From assembly GCF_900461555.1 (NCBI RefSeq), contig NZ_UGOX01000001.1, positions 3,423,501 to 3,487,500 on the forward strand: 64,000 bases of DNA, written 5' to 3'. A program made the position numbers and the translations under genes. The notes under the pieces are model-generated. The model was not told the DNA's origin, made no database searches, and saw nothing but the letters and a program-made list of their open reading frames with translations. Below, piece by piece: positions 61,524 through 64,000 of the stretch (position 1 is the first letter of the stretch; each line of letters opens with the position of its first letter). This DNA comes from Legionella quinlivanii (GTDB lineage: Bacteria; Pseudomonadota; Gammaproteobacteria; Legionellales; Legionellaceae).

Positions 61524-61652
61524 TAACATTAATCCTTATCCTAAATGGCTTATTTTAATCATTTTGCCTATATTTTATTTAGGAGTACTGCCCTTTGTTT
61601 TAGGGAGCTTCTATTCCTGTCTGAACTGATTTGACAAGTTAAGGAATTACTT

Positions 61653-61895
61653 ATGTCTGAAAAGCAACAAGGCACCGCAGCCACTATGCGGGAAAAAATG
61701 CTCCATCGCTATGACGATGGCCATCATCATAAGCACAACAAAAATCACTTCACTTATCGGAAACACTGCAAATCCCATCCTGTACAGGCTCTTAATGGAC
61801 TTAACGAAAGCGATGACAATGAGTCAACTGGATTGTTGCGTGCATTTAAATTAAGAAAAATTCGCAAACGACTGGATAAAGGTCGATTCCATTGA
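61653..61895 (+). CDS. Small His- and Lys-rich hypothetical protein
   Basis: This 80-residue protein follows AAGGAAT (spacing 7-8). It has a histidine cluster (DDGHHHKHNKNHF, residues 21-33) and a basic C-terminus (AFKLRKIRKRLDKGRF). No membrane helix or signal is visible. The His cluster could bind metal, but no family is recognised. It lies between palindromic repeats and the BON lipoprotein gene, to which it is convergent. Confidence 0.55.
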   Translation: MSEKQQGTAATMREKMLHRYDDGHHHKHNKNHFTYRKHCKSHPVQALNGLNESDDNESTGLLRAFKLRKIRKRLDKGRFH

Positions 61896-61979
61896 TAAAG
61901 TTAATGCTAACCTCCAGGTTAGCCACTTCCTGGTTTGGGTCGGTACACTGTGGTCTGTGTTTGCGCAGACCACAGACTT

Positions 61980-62567
61980 CTAACCATTTGGAGCGGGGGA
62001 TTCGCTCAAATTATAGTAGCGCATCAGTTTTACCACGCGAATGACATCACTTGTATTACGTGCGATCTCAATAACCCGCTCAGCCTGTCTTGGCCGCACA
62101 TCCCCCATAATATATACGATTCTATCCGAGGTAATAATTTTGAAGGCATTGGGATCAATTGAGGCATCTGCAAAAATCTGACTTCTTATTTTTGTGGTTA
62201 TCCAGCTATCCTGCAAACCACTGCCTGCATCCCGACTTACATCGACCTGATCAAATAATTCGCGATAACCACTGAGACTATTTAAACGGCGAACCGCAAC
62301 ATCGCGCAGATGCTGGCTGGGTACATGACCTGCTAACAGTACGTCGCCGTTTAACACAGCCAAATCAAGGGAACAGCCGGGTTGTTTCAGGATTCTGTCA
62401 TCAAACAGGATGTGATGAGCATTAGCGGCCAGCTGATAATCATCCAGCTTTTTATATACATCATGCCTGTCATAAATCAAGTTAGCGCCAGTCCATACGC
62501 TGCCCAGGCAACCGCCGAGCAGCAATGACATCAAGACGATTACGATGTGCCCCATCCCTGGTCTCAT
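61980..62567 (-). CDS. BON-domain lipoprotein, second copy
   Basis: This 195-residue protein has a lipoprotein signal with lipobox LLGGC (C20) and two BON-type domains, roughly 50-110 and 125-190 (LNGDVLLAGHVP; IVYIMGDVRPRQAERVIEIARNTSDVIRVV). It resembles the adjacent DolP and probably arose by duplication. BON domains bind phospholipid or the envelope. Its ATG lies 1 bp after the dolP stop, so the two are coupled. Confidence 0.86.
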   Translation of the reverse strand: MRPGMGHIVIVLMSLLLGGCLGSVWTGANLIYDRHDVYKKLDDYQLAANAHHILFDDRILKQPGCSLDLAVLNGDVLLAGHVPSQHLRDVAVRRLNSLSGYRELFDQVDVSRDAGSGLQDSWITTKIRSQIFADASIDPNAFKIITSDRIVYIMGDVRPRQAERVIEIARNTSDVIRVVKLMRYYNLSESPAPNG

Positions 62568-62568
62568 A

Positions 62569-63132
62569 CTAGGTTATGTACTGGAAAACTTTGACTACCT
62601 TTTGGACTCCAGGAACCTGTCTGGCTACTTCCACTGCCAAATCGCCCTGCTCCTGAGTAACAATTCCCATCAGATAGACTACCGCATTCTCAGTGACAAC
62701 CCGAATTGAACCGGACTCAAGATTTTTTCGAGTAAGCATACGGCTTCGCACCTGGCTAGTCATCCAGCTATCACGGGTTTGCTGGGACATGGATAGTGGG
62801 TATCCCAGCGTGATTTCATCATAAACCCGCCGCACATGAGGAGTTCTTTGAGCTATCTTTTCTGCCGTAATCCGCAGTGAAGCAGTTGGCGTTTGTCCCA
62901 CCAGCAACACTATCTGGTTAAAACTGACCACTGAAATCCGGGAATCAGCAAACTGCGGATCGGTTACTATTTCCTTATGAACCAGATGATATATCCGCGC
63001 ATCACTCTCGAGCATTGACAGGCTGCGCCGATCATAAACAATAGCCCCGGCAGCCGCTCCTGCAACAACCGCTGCGACACAGCCGCTTAATAAAGCGCTA
63101 ATCAGTAAAAAACACAAGGCACGAAACTTCAT
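62569..63132 (-). CDS. dolP: Outer-membrane lipoprotein DolP (YraP), dual BON domains
   Basis: The 187-residue protein has lipobox LLSGC (C18) and two BON domains with the family motifs VVSFNQIVLLVGQTP and VVTENAVVYLMGIVTQEQ. E. coli DolP is an anionic-phospholipid-binding outer-membrane lipoprotein that supports envelope integrity. The gene order yraN-diaA-dolP matches E. coli, which supports the name. It starts 3 bp after diaA. Confidence 0.93.
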   Translation of the reverse strand: MKFRALCFLLISALLSGCVAAVVAGAAAGAIVYDRRSLSMLESDARIYHLVHKEIVTDPQFADSRISVVSFNQIVLLVGQTPTASLRITAEKIAQRTPHVRRVYDEITLGYPLSMSQQTRDSWMTSQVRSRMLTRKNLESGSIRVVTENAVVYLMGIVTQEQGDLAVEVARQVPGVQKVVKVFQYIT

Positions 63133-63135
63133 GGT

Positions 63136-63735
63136 TTACCTCAACATCTGCCCAAACAACGACTGGTCAATTAAATCACAAAAACAGTGCAGGATAAACA
63201 AGTGTGTTTCTCTTATTCGTGCAGCACTGTCTGAGGCAACCCGGATCTCAATATCTTCAGGCCCCAGATGATTAGCCAGAAGACCTCCATCACGGCCGTT
63301 TAAGGCAATAGTGTCCATGCCTCGATCATTTGCAGCATTGACAGCCTGTAAAATACTATTGGAATTCCCCGATGTGGTTAAAACCAGCAATACATCACCC
63401 TCCTGACCCAAGGCATAGATTTGCCGTGCAAAAACCTGATCGAAATGGCTGTAGTTGGCAATAGATGTCACAGCCGCCAGATCACTGCTTAAGGAGACAA
63501 AAGGCAGCGAGGGACGCTCGACATCAAAATGATTTAACATGGCGGCTGAAAGATGCAGACCATTAGCAGCTGAACCGCCATTACCGCAAATCAGCACCTT
63601 ATTGTCGCTTAATAGACAATTCACCAAACGCAGGCCTGCCTTTGCAATCAGTGAGGACAGACTGTCGGCCACAGCCAATTTGGCTTCGATGCTGATACCA
63701 AATAATTGTCTTACTCGTTCTTCCATTTGCGTCAT
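63136..63735 (-). CDS. diaA: SIS-domain protein DiaA/GmhA family
   Basis: This 199-residue protein has one SIS (sugar isomerase) domain with NGGSAANGLHLSAAMLNHF and VLLVLTTSGNSNSILQAVNAA. Sequence alone allows either phosphoheptose isomerase (GmhA) or the DnaA-binding initiator-associating protein DiaA. The neighbours (yraN before, dolP after) match the E. coli diaA locus, so DiaA is favoured. E. coli DiaA stimulates DnaA assembly at oriC. Confidence 0.85.
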   Translation of the reverse strand: MTQMEERVRQLFGISIEAKLAVADSLSSLIAKAGLRLVNCLLSDNKVLICGNGGSAANGLHLSAAMLNHFDVERPSLPFVSLSSDLAAVTSIANYSHFDQVFARQIYALGQEGDVLLVLTTSGNSNSILQAVNAANDRGMDTIALNGRDGGLLANHLGPEDIEIRVASDSAARIRETHLFILHCFCDLIDQSLFGQMLR

Positions 63736-63759
63736 GACTACAACGTTCCTTGTTTAAGT

Positions 63760-64000
63760 TTAGTAATAACTGTCAAATGCATTTTTTATCCACTCTATCT
63801 GTAAAGGTTTACCTTCAAAAAGTACTACATCAAAACGCGCCGCACATTTGTCATGCAGTTTTTTGGTTAGCAAATAATAATTCGCTGTTTTTATCAACTT
63901 GCGTTGCTTGGCAACTGTGATACTGGCTATGGCACCGCCGTAGTCGAAAGAGCTTCTTGCACGAACCTCCACAAAAACCAGCGTGGACGCATCACGCATA
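63760..64000 (-). CDS. yraN: YraN/UPF0102 endonuclease-like protein, 5' end beyond window
   Basis: The visible 80 C-terminal residues contain LVFVEVRARSSFDYGGAIASIT and KQRKLIKTANYYL, the conserved core of the YraN family (a Holliday-junction-resolvase-like fold with an ExK-type site, here E12-V-R). The family is ~115-130 residues, so about 40 N-terminal residues lie outside. The ATG at 63999 is internal. It stands immediately upstream of diaA as in E. coli. Confidence 0.9.
   Translation of the reverse strand, partial: MRDASTLVFVEVRARSSFDYGGAIASITVAKQRKLIKTANYYLLTKKLHDKCAARFDVVLFEGKPLQIEWIKNAFDSYY

Noticed and set aside
61432-61629. 65-residue open frame with a hydrophobic end
   Set aside because: It runs through a palindromic repeat, has no ATG or ribosome site at a sensible place, and shows no protein-like N-terminus.

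Overview
The window is a gamma-proteobacterial chromosome segment and almost certainly comes from a Legionella species. Housekeeping genes (mnmG-rsmG-parA-parB, cytochrome oxidase, ubiE-ubiJ-ubiB, tatAB, rho, fumC, parC, the atp operon, diaA/dolP) are interspersed with long proteins of no recognisable bacterial family: Sel1-repeat, beta-propeller, PI-kinase-like and coiled-coil/membrane proteins. That mix is typical of Dot/Icm effector-bearing genomes. The species cannot be named from sequence alone. Having mnmG/rsmG/parAB and the ATP synthase operon in one segment fits a replication-origin-proximal region.

1-8.8 kb: the 5' part of a Sel1-repeat gene, a 624-aa membrane protein of unknown role, then the mnmG-rsmG-parA-parB block with a sigma70-like promoter, a small beta-rich protein and an unknown 281-aa gene. 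8.9-15 kb: an aa3-type cytochrome oxidase cluster (ctaC with a fused cytochrome c domain, ctaD, ctaG, ctaE) closed by a terminator, preceded by a four-heme cytochrome c gene. 15-24 kb: a LysE/ArgO exporter, an unknown membrane protein, a DUF1841 gene, an RlmM-like methyltransferase, the ubiE-ubiJ-ubiB-tatA-tatB run, an MsrB-MsrA fusion and mltB. 24-35 kb: tesA divergent from an ABC transporter pair (ybbA/ybbP type), DUF2513, rho, a GAF-GGDEF protein with a degenerate signature, a PhoD-like phosphoesterase and a kinase-like candidate effector. 35-42 kb: trxA, rsmE, fumC, a GDPD phosphodiesterase, tRNA-Leu(CAG), a WD40-like protein, a GlcG/HbpS protein and psd. 42-50 kb: three very large proteins of unknown or effector-like type, one carrying a DRHxxN...DFD phosphoinositide-kinase signature and probably related to MavQ. 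50-64 kb: a DUF2520 gene, a hotdog protein, parC, the complete atpIBEFHAGDC operon, two BON lipoproteins, diaA and the partial yraN.

The most unusual non-coding signal is a family of palindromic hairpin modules. Four copies sit at 28.6 and 41.6 kb as inverted pairs inside elements with short terminal inverted repeats. The hairpin stems differ in sequence but keep their pairing, so the structure looks conserved. The 41.6-kb element also carries a perfect 27-bp inverted repeat and seven 19-bp tandem repeats. Two further dispersed palindrome families occur in intergenic spaces at 15.9, 17.6, 35.0 and 61.3-61.5 kb.

All functional statements rest on motif recognition by eye. No database search was run.
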